Shown here one piece after another: positions 48,501-60,537 of a DNA stretch of 64,000 nt (the stretch's first letter is position 1; the number at the start of each line of letters is the position of its first letter). Both the position numbers and the translations under genes were made by a program. The notes under the pieces are model-generated. The model searched no databases and was not told where the DNA came from. It saw only the letters and a list, made by a program, of their open reading frames with translations. Location of the stretch: the NCBI GenBank assembly GCA_025024175.1, contig QCXZ01000001.1, positions 6,696,001-6,760,000 of the forward strand. Direction: 5' to 3'. Source of the DNA: Rhyzopertha dominica. Lineage: Eukaryota; Arthropoda; Insecta; Coleoptera; Bostrichidae.

Positions 48501-51500
48501 TACAAGCACGGTAAGTTATCATAACTCAATGCAAGAACAAATAAAGAATCTCTGCCCGACACGGCCCTGTTTAAATTTATTAGTCATATACCACCGTAAT
48601 GTTTTTAAATGTGTCTACACGTTGGCTGACGTCAACAGTGTTCATATGTTCAGTTCGATGCCTGTAACACGATCTTTTCAACGTATTCCTAGAAGGATTT
48701 ACTAAAGCTTGACGTAGCTTTTAAGACACCTGCCATGAAATACGTGGTGTTATATTGTAAATAAAGTACACTGATCGCACGTACTCTCTTTTAATAAGCG
48801 AAATGTGCGTAAGATTATTTGATATTTGAAGCTCCTACTAAAAAATTAGCGATATCAGATAATTACTCACATTCAATTAGTGTCTGTAGATTAAATATAA
48901 TGTCGACCATAAAAAAGCTTTTTTACATGGATGTGGTGTCAAAATATCGTGAGCCAGTTAATTGGTCGTAAAAATCTTGGTGTTTTCCCACCATTTGGTT
49001 ATTAATTTACTTCTTGTACAAAGAAGATGTTCATATTTACTAGTGTTCTGTAGATTTATATCTTTTTTATACATGCAAGACTTGAAAAAGACAACTAAAT
49101 AGTAAAATTGATTCTAAATGAAAGAATTCAGCAATACCAGGGTTTGAAATTATACTGATTGTCTCAACTAAAGTTTGTATGGATGCTGGAAAAAGTGAAT
49201 ATTAATTTGAAAGTGGACCAAATGTTATCATGGTTTCAAAATTATATATTTTTTAATTATCACACATAAACAATAACCTCGTAATTATTAAACAAACAAA
49301 CACAAACAATGACATTCAATGAGAGAAATCTCAATAAATCTACAAACAAATCGACCAGCCGTATCCGCAAATCTCTCAGTAATTTCTAAACTTATGACAA
49401 GTTTATAATTGCTAAGACATAAACGTAAACAATTCCGTATATCAACGCTGTGGCTAATCTGAAGCGAATCCAATGTATTAAACCGTTATTTATCTGAGTA
49501 ATTAGGTATCAGAGTTAAAGGTTACCGACTAAAATTAATTCTACTGACATGAAAATAGCCATGGAGATAGCGATTAATAAGCCAGAAACTGAACGTGGTG
49601 TATTACACTTTGACATTGGCTTATCGATCTTGATTTTTAGCCAGCCGAATAAGAATCGGAATGATGTTTGTTGAAGTTGTCAAAAGGACGCGTAATAGTT
49701 TGTAAAAATCGAAAATGTTTGTGTGATTTTTCCCTAAATGTGAAGAGGTTATCCAGGGTCAACGAAAACAAGTTCTATCACAAACAGTCTGGCTTACTTT
49801 GACAAAATGTGATCTATTCAAGAGTATGTTTTGTTGGGTAAACGAAAATTGGCAGGAACATTGATTCTAATTACTTTCTATTCTATCCGAAGAGTTTAAG
49901 GATTTTTTTCAAAGCAAAGTGTCTCTGACAAAACTAAATTACTATAAAAATAGTTTACCTATCACAAATCATGGTTTTAAATTTGGCTATCTCAGTCAAA
50001 TAAGAAATACGAGCTGTAAACCACACTTCATTGGTTGTGGGTTTCCTTTCATTTCAGAACATTTCTCGTCACCTTGTGTTTTCAAAAACCAGGAAAAAGT
50101 CTTTCATGGACTATGCCTTTTTTAATAGCTGATGTACTCTGCCAAATTTGATACTTTCAGTCATTTCAATTGAAATCTAACAAAAGTTACTGTAATGTAA
50201 CATACCCAGGTTCGTAGAGATTTCGATTGAAATGTGATCGTCCAGTACCTACCTACGTTGTGTTATTTTAATTAAACCTACCTTCGATGCACTGGTTACT
50301 TACGTAAATAGGGAGATTTGATGTAATCATAAATAATACGAAAACAATCTCAAAACAACTAATTTATTACTAAACAAGATCAAATTTGGAGGGTTAACAA
50401 ATTGTAGCAATGCTGCTGAAAATTGTTATTTAAAACAATAAATGAACTGCCAATTCTAGATCTGTGTTCGGTATCACTTTCACTCTCAAGATTCAAAACT
50501 GAAGAGATTTTTGTTAGCATAGCCGACTATGGTCAGCAGGTACTGAGGTCCCATGCTGGAGGCAACTCAGCTATATAGTTGAATGGTTTGGTGCAAAAAT
50601 CTTGGTTTTTCTTTTACCAGATGTTTGCCCAGCACGGGAGAAAATATTAGTTCATGCATCAAGGCTCTAACATCACACTTTCAAGCATCACGTATAACTA
50701 TTGCTGCGTGGATACAGCTAAGCAAAGAATGCGAGAACACAGTTAAGAAAATGACATAAATAGTTTTAAAAAGAAGACTACAACAGCAGCATAGCTTGCA
50801 ATGTTACCGTTGACTCCAAATACAGCATGTATCCTAATTAATTATTTAAAAGAACAGTTTCAGTTAAACAACTGAATTATTTAATGACAATGGTGCTTGT
50901 TTAAAACTAATTACATAANGTGATTGAAAAAGGAACACAAACAATAAAAATTAAAACAGTACTAACCTGTGAACAGTTGAAGGAACACACTGAAACTGAA
51001 GCACATCTGTTTCTTGTCCACTTAAGAACCTACCCCCTCGAACGTCGCAAATATGCCCCATTCCCAAAACCGATACGAAATATAAACTGAACAATTTGAG
51101 AGGCAATATGAAAAAAATACAGAAATTTGAAGATGGCATACCTGGTTACTTCATTACTCTCTAAGGGTAGTTCTTTTTAAAAAAACGTTACAGAAAAATG
51201 GATTTTAACAATCCTACACAACAAACCATAAACTACAGCTGTAGTGATACTTTTTATAAGAAACTAAAAATCATATTTGAAAAAGAAACGGTTTATCCAA
51301 CTAGTTCGTCTTATCTAATTTTTGGCACGGCAAACCTCGCAAAATCACATCATCTCCTTTTGCAGTTGCAAATCTAAAAATAACGAGCACGCACAAACTC
51401 GACTGACCCATCAGTGTACCGTTTCAGAGATAAGTTTTTACTGAGAAAATTCGCCACGATAAAGACGAAACCTCACAGGTTCAATTGCACAATGATCCGA

Positions 51501-51690
51501 ATCGCAATAAACAATAAGCACTGGATGCAGAGCGATCTTCTCTTGTTACAAAACGTTTTCTACACAAGCCGAAATTTTTGTTTTCAGGACCTGGTCAGCT
51601 CGGCCGACCTGGCAAAAATTAAGACAGAATCTGAAGTGGGATACCCTCTGCCCTCCCTCAGCACCACGTTGTCATCGATACCTGTAAATG
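45545..51690 (+). CDS. First two coding exons of an unrecognised gene (continues past the window)
   Basis: Exon 45545-45637 starts MMAMNELPDVLNGAINFAGR and ends LSGHHLSAP at a GTAAGT donor. Exon 51588-51690 follows a strong TTTTTGTTTTCAG acceptor in the same phase. It reads DLVSSADLAKIKTESEVGYP and ends at a GTGAGT donor with one base of the next codon. The codon composition is richer in G+C than the flanks, as in real exons. IKTE fits a sumoylation consensus, and the low-complexity Ser/Pro/Leu make-up resembles the disordered N-terminus of a transcription factor. I do not recognise the family. The first intron is 5.9 kb and the next exceeds 12 kb. No third exon was identified before 64000. 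Confidence 0.55.
46397..47414. mobile_element. Palindromic MITE with TA target duplication
   Basis: A roughly 1-kb near-perfect palindrome with arms of about 480 bases meeting near 46900. The ends are TACAGGGTCCGCCACTTAAA and its reverse complement, bordered by TA at 46397-46398 and 47413-47414. It has no coding capacity. It lies in the first intron of the plus-strand gene. The Tc1/mariner-type target suggests that superfamily mobilised it. Confidence 0.8.
47415..50186. other. Intronic AT-rich sequence, no feature recognised
   Basis: This is part of the long first intron of the gene at 45545. The short frame at 47680-47907 (minus) has no domain I know. No RNA gene or clear repeat was found. 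Confidence 0.35.
50191..51153. mobile_element. Solo LTR, copy A (963 bp)
   Basis: Starts TGTAATGTAACATACCCAGG and ends GGTTACTTCA, the TG...CA ends of an LTR. It is flanked by the 4-bp duplication TTAC (50187-50190 and 51154-51157). It is nearly identical over the full 963 bp to the copy at 58721-59683. Neither has gag or pol next to it, so both are solo LTRs left by recombination. Superfamily unknown. Confidence 0.8.
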
Positions 51691-51983
51691 GTGAGTAACA
51701 GTCAAAATTAGTAAAATAGTCATAACATTTCAATTTTTTGCCAGAATATTCGAGAGGTTTTAGGACCAAATCATGATGTACTTCTGTACAAAATTTGGTT
51801 GTCAAATAATATCAACATGCAATTTTTCGATCAACCTATCTATAATATAAACTCGGTGCGTTTGTAGTTTTGAAGCCACCCATACTATAAAAGGTAGTGG
51901 TATGTTATTAGTAGTCAAGAACGATTGCTGACGTACCCAGTTACAATTACAGTGTTAGTTGTCATTCCTCATGAAAAAATGAC

Positions 51984-52220
51984 TTGCCTCTCCAGTTTTT
52001 AAAAACAGGTCTTTGTAATTTTTCAAGAAGAGATTTTAAAAATAACAATAACTATCTGATTTATCTATATTATTCACAAATAAGATCTAAATTGGAGTAC
52101 ATCTCATTGAAATGGTCTCATATATATCGAATCCAAATTAATTTGATAAACAACTTGTATCCTCATGGAGGTTTTGAATATAGTACTGCCAGATTCAACT
52201 TTGTAACTCTGGAGATGTAA
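51984..52220 (+). pseudogene. LINE reverse-transcriptase C-terminal fragment
   Basis: The plus-strand frame contains YYSQIRSKLEYISLKWSHIY, resembling the conserved block near the end of Jockey/CR1-type reverse transcriptases (L-V-R-S-x-L-E-Y-x-S-x-x-W). No catalytic domain lies nearby. A dead fragment. Confidence 0.4.
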
Positions 52221-52772
52221 GCTTTAAAATTTTATCTCTTTACTGTTCAAATGAGATTCTAACATTTGAGAAAGGTCAACTACTGTGGAATCCTATACAC
52301 TTCGCCATTCACACAAGCAATTGCCAAACCGAACAATGCAGTGTTTGCTTTTGATAACACATCAACGGAACTGGCTTCAAACCATAAAAAAATCCGAACA
52401 TGAATAAACAATACGTCGAGAACAACCCGTGGGTGGTTTGGAGGTATATTTCGAAGTGGTCACGTCCAGGAACTTATAACTCAGTTTCTGAGTTCTGCAA
52501 ATGCACCCTGAATGAAATCGCCGTCTCGTATTTCACAAATATTATCGCTCACCGTCGATGTTAATCAGTAATTAGTCATTTGTTTTTGCGATAGTGTTAA
52601 ACAGATTCCAATAGAGCCGACTGTTTCTTCGAAGCCATTATAAACAGCCTGGGTTTTTGATAAGCTCTAATCAGTGGCGATGTTAAGTGTTGATAAGAGA
52701 ATGTTAGTTAATGTTGCGGTTGAAAGTAATGAAAAAATAATACGTATATAATACAGTTTCATCCACTCCAGT

Positions 52773-55012
52773 CATGGGCGTACCGAAGGGGAGGCAAGGG
52801 GGGGCAGCTGCCCCCCCTGGACCTGGACTGCCAACTCTGGGCTCTTTCCACCTCCCATACAATTAGTTGATTAATTAAGTACGTATTTACGAAATTATTA
52901 ATGAAGTAAAATTTATAGATAAGCGTATTTCACAATTTTCATCCAGAACTCATATTTAACCTATGCAAATCACATTCAATAAGTCGTTGTCAAATGGTTT
53001 CCAAGGTTACTTTGGTCAGGAGTCATAATACGATTTCTACTTTGCTCAGCTCTTCTAATATGTTTTCTTATAGGGACTGTTCAACTAAGCATGATTCTGT
53101 TACGTGGAATACACAAAATCGGTCAAATTTGTATTTGGCGGTAACTCCAATCTTCTTAGTTTCAAATTGCAAAATGAATACAGAGAAACAAAAAAAAATA
53201 AAAAATATCAGTTATTTCGAGCAAAAATCCATCCGAACTAAGAGTTACGAAAGTTTATTCAACGTAAGTTTTAGGAATCCAGTAGTATTATAAGCACGAA
53301 TTAAAACCCGGTGTGCTGTTAAAATGCCAGTATACAAAAGACTTTTTGAAAACGGATTAATTATATTTCAGTTCATTTAAATGAGGCTTAATTTGGTTAA
53401 AATATTAAGTGCTGGGTTAATTTTTGGAAGCAGTGCACTGGCGGACTACGGAGGTTGGCTTAACTTAAAAAAATAATAGCTAAATGAAAAATGGGATAAT
53501 CAAATAAACCCAAAGACCCAGTCTAAATAAAAAATGGTATATTCTGTACTGTGTTCATAACAAAGCATGTCTTCCATAATTTTATGCAACTATCTAATTC
53601 TGATTTTACTCAGTACCTACTCATAATGTGTACAAAATCGTCGTTGAAAATTGAGATGAATATATCATTTTAGTGATGTGTTGCGGTGTCTGGTTATTAT
53701 CTCGCATTTATATAATCGACCCAACAGCACTATTTTCGATTTATGCCCTGGTCATTATTTTAGCCAAAGAGCAAAAAAGAAGTACTCAAATTTGATCTAT
53801 TTAAAATATCAGATCAATGCGATCACGGTTTTTAATCCAAAATTTGCAAATATCCAAGTTTAATGGAGTATTATCGATGTGCTCACATTCAGTTTTAGAT
53901 GACGATATTAGTCGCTTTAAGCACATAAACTATGCATTTATGATTAAAGTTAAAAACATAAATTTCTTTTATGTCACATAAAAACTGCCGCAGAAGTAAT
54001 AATCGAAGTATAACTTACATTGCCATCATAAGATTGATTGAACTTAAGGAATAACTACATTTGTAATAATTTATACTGTGCGTTTAATTGTTAATCCATG
54101 CAGATTTCGTTATAGTCGAGTAAATTTCGTAAAAATTTTTAACATACGTTTTTAGCGATATTGAGCCATTTTTGCAAATCAATGACAGCCAGCAAGTTGA
54201 ATATAATACATGAAAGGATTTTTGCAGCTTGATAATTTGAGTAAAATAAGATGTATGAGTAAAAATTGTTAGGGATAAAACGACCATCAATTTAGTGCTG
54301 ATTGGTGAAGTTTGGCCAGCTGACGCATAATGCTGGGGCTTATAACTTGTATTTTTAAGTTCAACTAAGATTAGCTAAACCAGCAGCTTAAATCATGACA
54401 GTCTTAGGTACTGTTTCACGACCAGGTTGTTTCCTCATTCTCAGTTTTGATAATTTTTTAAATCTGTACTAGCTAGCTTTTTACTCCTAACTTACATTTC
54501 TGAAGCTTCTAATGCGAAAAGTTGAAACTAAAAAGTGCATCGGTTAATTTGATATATTATATTTAATATTATTTTTGATATGTGCAAATTCCAAATCATA
54601 AAACGTGGTTCTATTAGTAAATGCTTAAGGCGAAATTTATATTTCTTTGACCTTACTATAGATGTTGTGGATCACGAATCTTTATTCTTCCAAATAAAAT
54701 GTATCTACTCATCTTTTGTTAAACGTGATAGACATGCAACTGAATGCGCTAAATGTCGCCCAACTGAGATCATCAATAATTGAGTTAGGGATAAACGAGC
54801 TTTTGAGAACAGTATATAAAAAACCATAAAAAACTTGGGCTTTCACAGATGTTTTAAGTCACCTTGTAGAAAATTAACGAAGATTGTTCATGAAATAAAT
54901 ACTTCGTTAATTACTTATGTACATAATCCGATTTATTTATGTTGAATTATTCAGTAAGGGAAATTCCTGCTTTGCCCCCCCCCCCTTAGAGCAAAAGCTG
55001 GGTACGCCCATG
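52773..55012. mobile_element. Decayed hAT-like element with 8-bp target duplication
   Basis: The terminal inverted repeat CATGGGCGTACC at 52773 is matched by GGTACGCCCATG ending at 55012. The 8-bp duplication ACTCCAGT flanks both sides (52765-52772 and 55013-55020), the hallmark of hAT transposons. Both ends have C- or G-rich runs just inside. Interior frames are short. One at 53173-53270 (NISYFEQKSIRTKS) may be a transposase N-terminus. Confidence 0.75.
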
Positions 55013-55020
55013 ACTCCAGT

Positions 55021-57440
55021 TATAAGTGATGAACAAAATTTTGTCATAAGAAATAAAATATAGAACAACACAAAATTACACATTTTTATTAGAAGCCCGA
55101 GATGGATAAACAAATTTTGATGCTGTCAAATATTTTGATAGGGTTTAATAGAGAAATGAAAGACCTTTTCAATGAGGGGTAACTCTCATTGGAACTTTTT
55201 GACGTTTATGTGATTGGGGGACTAGGGAAGAATCTCTAATTGTTACCATCGAAATACGTCCCCCTAGAAACTATTTCATGATATTTGAAACTCGCCCCCT
55301 TACAGTTCTAAAATTATCCCCATTGCTTTCCCCATCAAGAACTGTACATTAGCTCTAATTTTAGTTCTGACGCCATAACAAGAGGGACAAACAGCAAATT
55401 TAATTTCGCGCTATTGCAGAATTGTCAGAGATATAACAAGCGTTGGGCGAATGAAATATCTCCCATTTCCTTGATTGATGCTAACGAGTTTGCCTGAAAC
55501 AAACGACTTTTGGCTTAAGTAGTGGTACAAAACAAGCCGATCACGATACTATCACGAAAACACCGTCGAGAAAGAAAAACAAAGAAAAGAAAATGCCGCT
55601 TGTTTTGCTCCACCGAAAGGTCAGGAGATAGCGATTTTCCTCTTGTGAAACTCGACTTTGGAAAGAGCCTTCTGTCCAAAAAAACGGCCCAAAGGTGCTA
55701 AATTGTTGTGACGCAGTCCGTACGTCATTTGTTTGTCCTGCTGACCCTTGAACTGCGATAGAGTAGGGTCGCGATGGGCATCTTTTTCTCAAATTAATGT
55801 TTGTTTGATTTGCGCTGTTTTGGACCGATTTGTTGTTAAATATCATTGTTGTCGCGTGTTTTGTTTATAAATTCTGGAAATGTATTTGCGTTTGTGACGC
55901 GAATAATGGCGATAAGAATTCGCAATGGCATGAAAGACAAAGGCTTTGGTTTCAAGATGTTTTGCTGACATAAAATAGCGCCATTTTAAGTGAAACCTAC
56001 CTTCCACAGTTTGCTTGAATACTTGTCCTTACTTATAACAATTTACCGTTAAAATTTTTTGGATCGCATTGCCATTATGAACGAAACATGGATCCATTCA
56101 CTATTAATTAATTAATTAATTAATTTATTCTACACTGCTCTACATTTAAATATTCTTATTATCCTTAATACAACAAAATACACCCACATTCTAAGATAAG
56201 TTAGAAATTCCATAATATCTAGTAATCCACATAAAGATCGTTAAAACATAAATAATTATAGATATATTGAATAATTTATATACATACTTAATGACAATAA
56301 AACATGTAGAAATACAATCATTTCGATTTTATGGTTTTTATGGCTAAACCGAGCGAGATACGAACAAATTATAAGAAAGAAACATCGTTTAAAATGAAAC
56401 AGGATGTTTTAAAAACTAATGTTTTAAACCTCAAAATAACTCTGACAAAAATAAAGGAGTAGTGGTCTTTACTTAAAACTATATGAATGAGTAGCAAAAA
56501 GATAGTTGGGAGTGTTACCATTGTGCCAAAATTCGTTTGGATTTATTTAAAATTTTTTAGAAAACAACCGCAAACTCTCATCCCATTCATTTTTCAAGAC
56601 TTTCAACTCTTTATATGAACACCCCCTTTAAATAAGAAAAAGAAACCTTTATCTAAAACACCCTGCATAATATTTCATATTTACTTAGGTTTTGGCATAA
56701 AGAATAATGCAAACCTTAAGATGTAAATACATAACACTTCTGTACTGTTTAAAATATAAGTTAATGATTTACACTAAGTAAAGCCTTGGTTGTTTACTGA
56801 CTATCACGTAAGCATGTTTAACAACTGTCAGTTGTTTAGTTCGTAATTTAAAAATAATTTATTTTTGTGAAACCAGTCGCGAATAAAGCAATATGTATTG
56901 TTTTTCTACACCGATTTACTATCTTACAGCATTAAAAACCAAAATAAAGAGATTTAGACTTATCTAAAAAGGTACTCAGTAAAACTTACTCTCTTTCTTA
57001 ATAAATGCCTTGCACACAGTTTTTTTTTATTCGTACACACCCATCTTTTTACGTCCCCTCGTTTATAAATTCGTGAAAGCCGAATTTGAACTTATTTATA
57101 GCAATAAGTTATTTACCTTTTTCACTCACTTTATAACTGAAACTGGAAATTGCTTTGATAATTTGTCTTAGCCCAAGTATTGCACATTTTATAAACAGGC
57201 GGCTAAATTGTGAACTTATAACCAATGAAGGACAAAACATCAGGAGCGGAGATTTTGAGAAATATAATATCCTCAGTAATAAACCCCTATAATTGCTTTA
57301 TTGGGAGGAACCAGTGGGACCCAACTCGCATAGGACCTTTTCTAGCTAGCAAGTACACATGAGATTAGTGGGGCCCAACTGAATATATTAGGTTCTAGAA
57401 TAAAGCAAGTTTCTCTAACAAAATACCGTGATGTAGTCTA
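55021..57440. other. No gene recognised; simple repeats
   Basis: AT-rich sequence with a (TAAT)n run at 56103-56126. A minus-strand frame at 55541-55846 has no known domain. An isolated AAACACCCTGCAT at about 56650 resembles a mariner-MITE end. Confidence 0.35.
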
Positions 57441-57674
57441 TCAAATGCTTTCGTTATATCTGTATAAAGACGTCAGTCTATATACAGTTATCAATACTGC
57501 AATATGCTTCGAAATAACTGGAAGGTTTCTAACTGTTAAACAGTCTTTTGAGAAGCCATGCTGGTGTATTGAAATAGACTTACATACATGTATGCAAATA
57601 TATTCCTCTAACAATATTTCGAAGACCTTACAAAAATTGCAAACAATAGATATTGGACTGAAGTTCTTTACCAA
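57441..57674 (-). pseudogene. LINE reverse-transcriptase fragment
   Basis: The minus-strand frame reads FSPISIVCNFCKVFEILLEE and then ISIHQHGFSKDCLTVRNL. This matches the Jockey-type block N-x-R-P-I-S-x-L-x-x-x-x-K-x-x-E ... Q-x-G-F-x-x-x-x-S-T. The conserved Arg is replaced by Ser, and the catalytic YxDD region is absent. An inactive fragment. Confidence 0.6.
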
Positions 57675-58720
57675 CGTTCTATCACTTTATTTTTGATAGG
57701 CAAACCCTTGGACTCTTCCACATAGACGGAAATCGATTTGAGGCAAACATTAAGTAGAGTAGTGACTTTGTCGCTTAGGTTTGATCGACTTCAGTGCGTC
57801 CAGCAAATGATTCTCTCTTAAACTGTCAATGTGCAGTTTCAGTTAGAACAAAAATTCTTGTATCAACTACAGCAGCAGAAATGACACAATTTCCACCAAC
57901 TTTCACACAATACGTACAAAAAAATTAATCATGGGCCACCTGTTGAAGAATCATGCTTACAAGACCTCAAAAAAATAAACCGACCTCGTTGATAAGAGCC
58001 ATTAATTAAAGCATCGTCGTTGTTTTCGTCTTGAATCCAGATAGTCATGTGAAATATTATCGAACCGTGTTAATCGTAATATTTCGCAAGCAAAAACAGT
58101 GTGTTTACTATTTCGCCGGTATCAATTAAATTTTATTGCCTGCATCTCCAAAAAGTCGTTCGAATTAGTCGTAAAAAAACTTATAATTCGTCCGTCGGAC
58201 GCGTGTTCTTTGTCCCCCCGGCATATGATAAAACTGTTCTGTTTTCAAAACTCGTGCGATTATTTAAGTCAAAACCGACGGGTGTATCGCAAACATTTAT
58301 TGTAAATAAATAAACAAAAGCCAACGATACGTTAAATAACACGGTTTATGAAGTGTTTGTTTTCGTTCGGAAGTGGGTACATATAAGCTTTGTGGCCGGT
58401 GTTTAGCAAACTTTTGGTTTAAAAAGGTTCAGAATGAATGGACACATTTTGAACTTCTTAACACCTACTTTTTTCTAATAAGAACTGACTGTTGAGTTGC
58501 AATTATCTTGAAACCAACAAACTGCTACCGAAGTTGACTGAAACTCTGTTTTTTTTACCTAGAGAAATAGTAAAATGTTACCAAGAAGTCATATGAAACA
58601 ATGGCAGTTTTGAAGCATATTAATTAAAATTTTCAAATAAATTATGTACAAATTACTGACAAAAATTGTTGAGGAGATCCAGTAGTGTCTGCAAGAACTC
58701 AAATTGAACGAAGATTATAT
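57675..58720. other. No gene recognised
   Basis: A slightly GC-richer segment at 58140-58310 carries two overlapping 68-70 residue frames without domains. Otherwise plain AT-rich intronic or intergenic DNA up to the ATAT duplication that borders solo LTR copy B. Confidence 0.3.
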
Positions 58721-59683
58721 TGTAATGTAACATACCCAGGTTCATAGAGATTTAGATTGAAATGTGATCGTCTAGTACTTACCTACGTTGTGTTATTTTA
58801 ATTAAACGTACCCTTGATGCACTGGTTACTCACGTAAATAGGGAGATTTGATGTAATCATAAATAATACGAAAACAATCTTAAAACAACTAATTTATTAC
58901 TAAACAAGATCAAATTTGGAGGGTTAACAAATTGTAGCAATGCTGCTGAAAATTGTTATTTAAAATAATGAATTAACTGTCAATTCTAGATCTGTGTTCG
59001 ATATCACTTTCACTCTCAAGATTCAAAACTGAAGAGATTTTTGTTAGCATAGCCGACTATGGTCAGCAGGTACTGAGGTCCCATGCGGGAGGCAACTCAG
59101 CTATATAGTTGAATGTTTTGGTGCAAAAATCTTGGTTTTTCTTTTACCAGATGTTTGCCCAGCACGGGAGAAAATATTAGTTCATACATCAAGGCTCTAA
59201 CATCACACTTTCGCAAGCATCACGTATAACTATTGCTGCGTGGATACAGCTAATCAAAGATTGCGAGTACACAGTTAAGAAAATGACATAAATAGTTTAA
59301 AAAAACGGACTACAACAGCAGCATAGCTTACAATGTTACCGTGGACTCCAAATACAGCATTTATCCTAATTAATTAATTAACAGACTGTTTCAGTTAAAC
59401 AACTGAATTATTTAATGACAATGGTGCTTGTTTAAAACTAATTACATAATGTGATTGAAAAAGGAACACAACAATAAAAATTAAAACAGTACTAACCTGT
59501 GAACAGTTGAAGGAACACACTGAAAAACAAGCGCATCTGTTTCTCGTCCACTTAAGAACCTACCCCCTCGAACGTCGCAAATATGCCCCATTCCCAAAAC
59601 CGATGCGAAATATAAACTGAACAATTTGGGAGGCAATATGAATAAAATACAGAAATTTGAAGATGGCATACCTGGTTACTTCA
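58721..59683. mobile_element. Solo LTR, copy B (963 bp)
   Basis: The same family and orientation as 50191-51153, with TG...CA ends and its own 4-bp duplication ATAT (58717-58720 and 59684-59687). The different duplications show that the two copies are independent insertions, not the two ends of one element. Confidence 0.8.
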
Positions 59684-60038
59684 ATATTGAACTAAAATCA
59701 TCAATTTTTCAAAAATATTTTCGTCTAAGTACATCTAAGTAGGTACTTTTTGTTGCTTTACGAAGTGTTCCTCTGTCTAATGTGTCAAATGCTTCTTGTA
59801 CAGACAGATACAAATATTCTTTGCTGTTGAAGATGTTTTTTATGTGTCCCCAAATTAATATACTTACAAAGAATTTTAAAGGGGCATAATTAATTATAAA
59901 GGGCATTTGGTCACCTTTGTTCATAGGCCTATGCACGGGCGTAGCCAGGGGGGGTTGGGGGTTTGAACCCCCCCGAAATATCAAAATATTGCATTAATGT
60001 TATACATATTGAAATAAGGAGAGGCGCGCAAAAAACAC

Positions 60039-60322
60039 GGCCTAAACGCCTCAAAAATCGCGCGGTAAAAAAACAACCCCCAAATCTGCTTGAAAACACG
60101 CATACGCGTAGGACGTCCGGTCGATAAGGAGTATGCGACACCTCATCACAGCATACGAAGCGAACACCGAGTGTCGCCATAAATACGGCCTAAATGCCTC
60201 AAAAATCGCTCAGTAAAAAAAAAACAACTTTAAATCTGCTTGAAAACTCACTCGCGTAGGACAACCGGACGTTAAGGAGCATGCGACACTGCGCGGCAGA
60301 AGAGAGAACACTCCGCGTCGTA
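60039..60322 (+). repeat. Subterminal direct repeats of the hAT element
   Basis: Two tandem copies of about 140 bases (about 60039-60180 and 60184-60322) share CGGCCTAAACGCCTCAAAAA and AATCTGCTTGAAAAC with a few changes. hAT transposases often bind such subterminal repeats. Confidence 0.6.
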
Positions 60323-60537
60323 AAGTAGTTCCAAATTGAAATATTTATTTCTTGAAAACGGATTTCATATTCGTGTTCAGGAGGCCACTCTCTAGGGGTA
60401 CGCACAATTTGAGATCGATAGGTAATGGGGGACGCTATAGTAAATAATTACCGTTGTTTTTTTTTCGCGAAGATCGACTTGTGAATGCGAAGTGTTTTAT
60501 TCGGAGTTCGCGGAATAGTGTTGGGATTGTGCGCAAA

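Noticed and set aside
50191..59683. A full-length LTR retrotransposon bounded by the two LTRs
   Set aside because: Each LTR has its own 4-bp duplication (TTAC, ATAT), no gag/pol lies between them, and the interval contains an independent hAT element.
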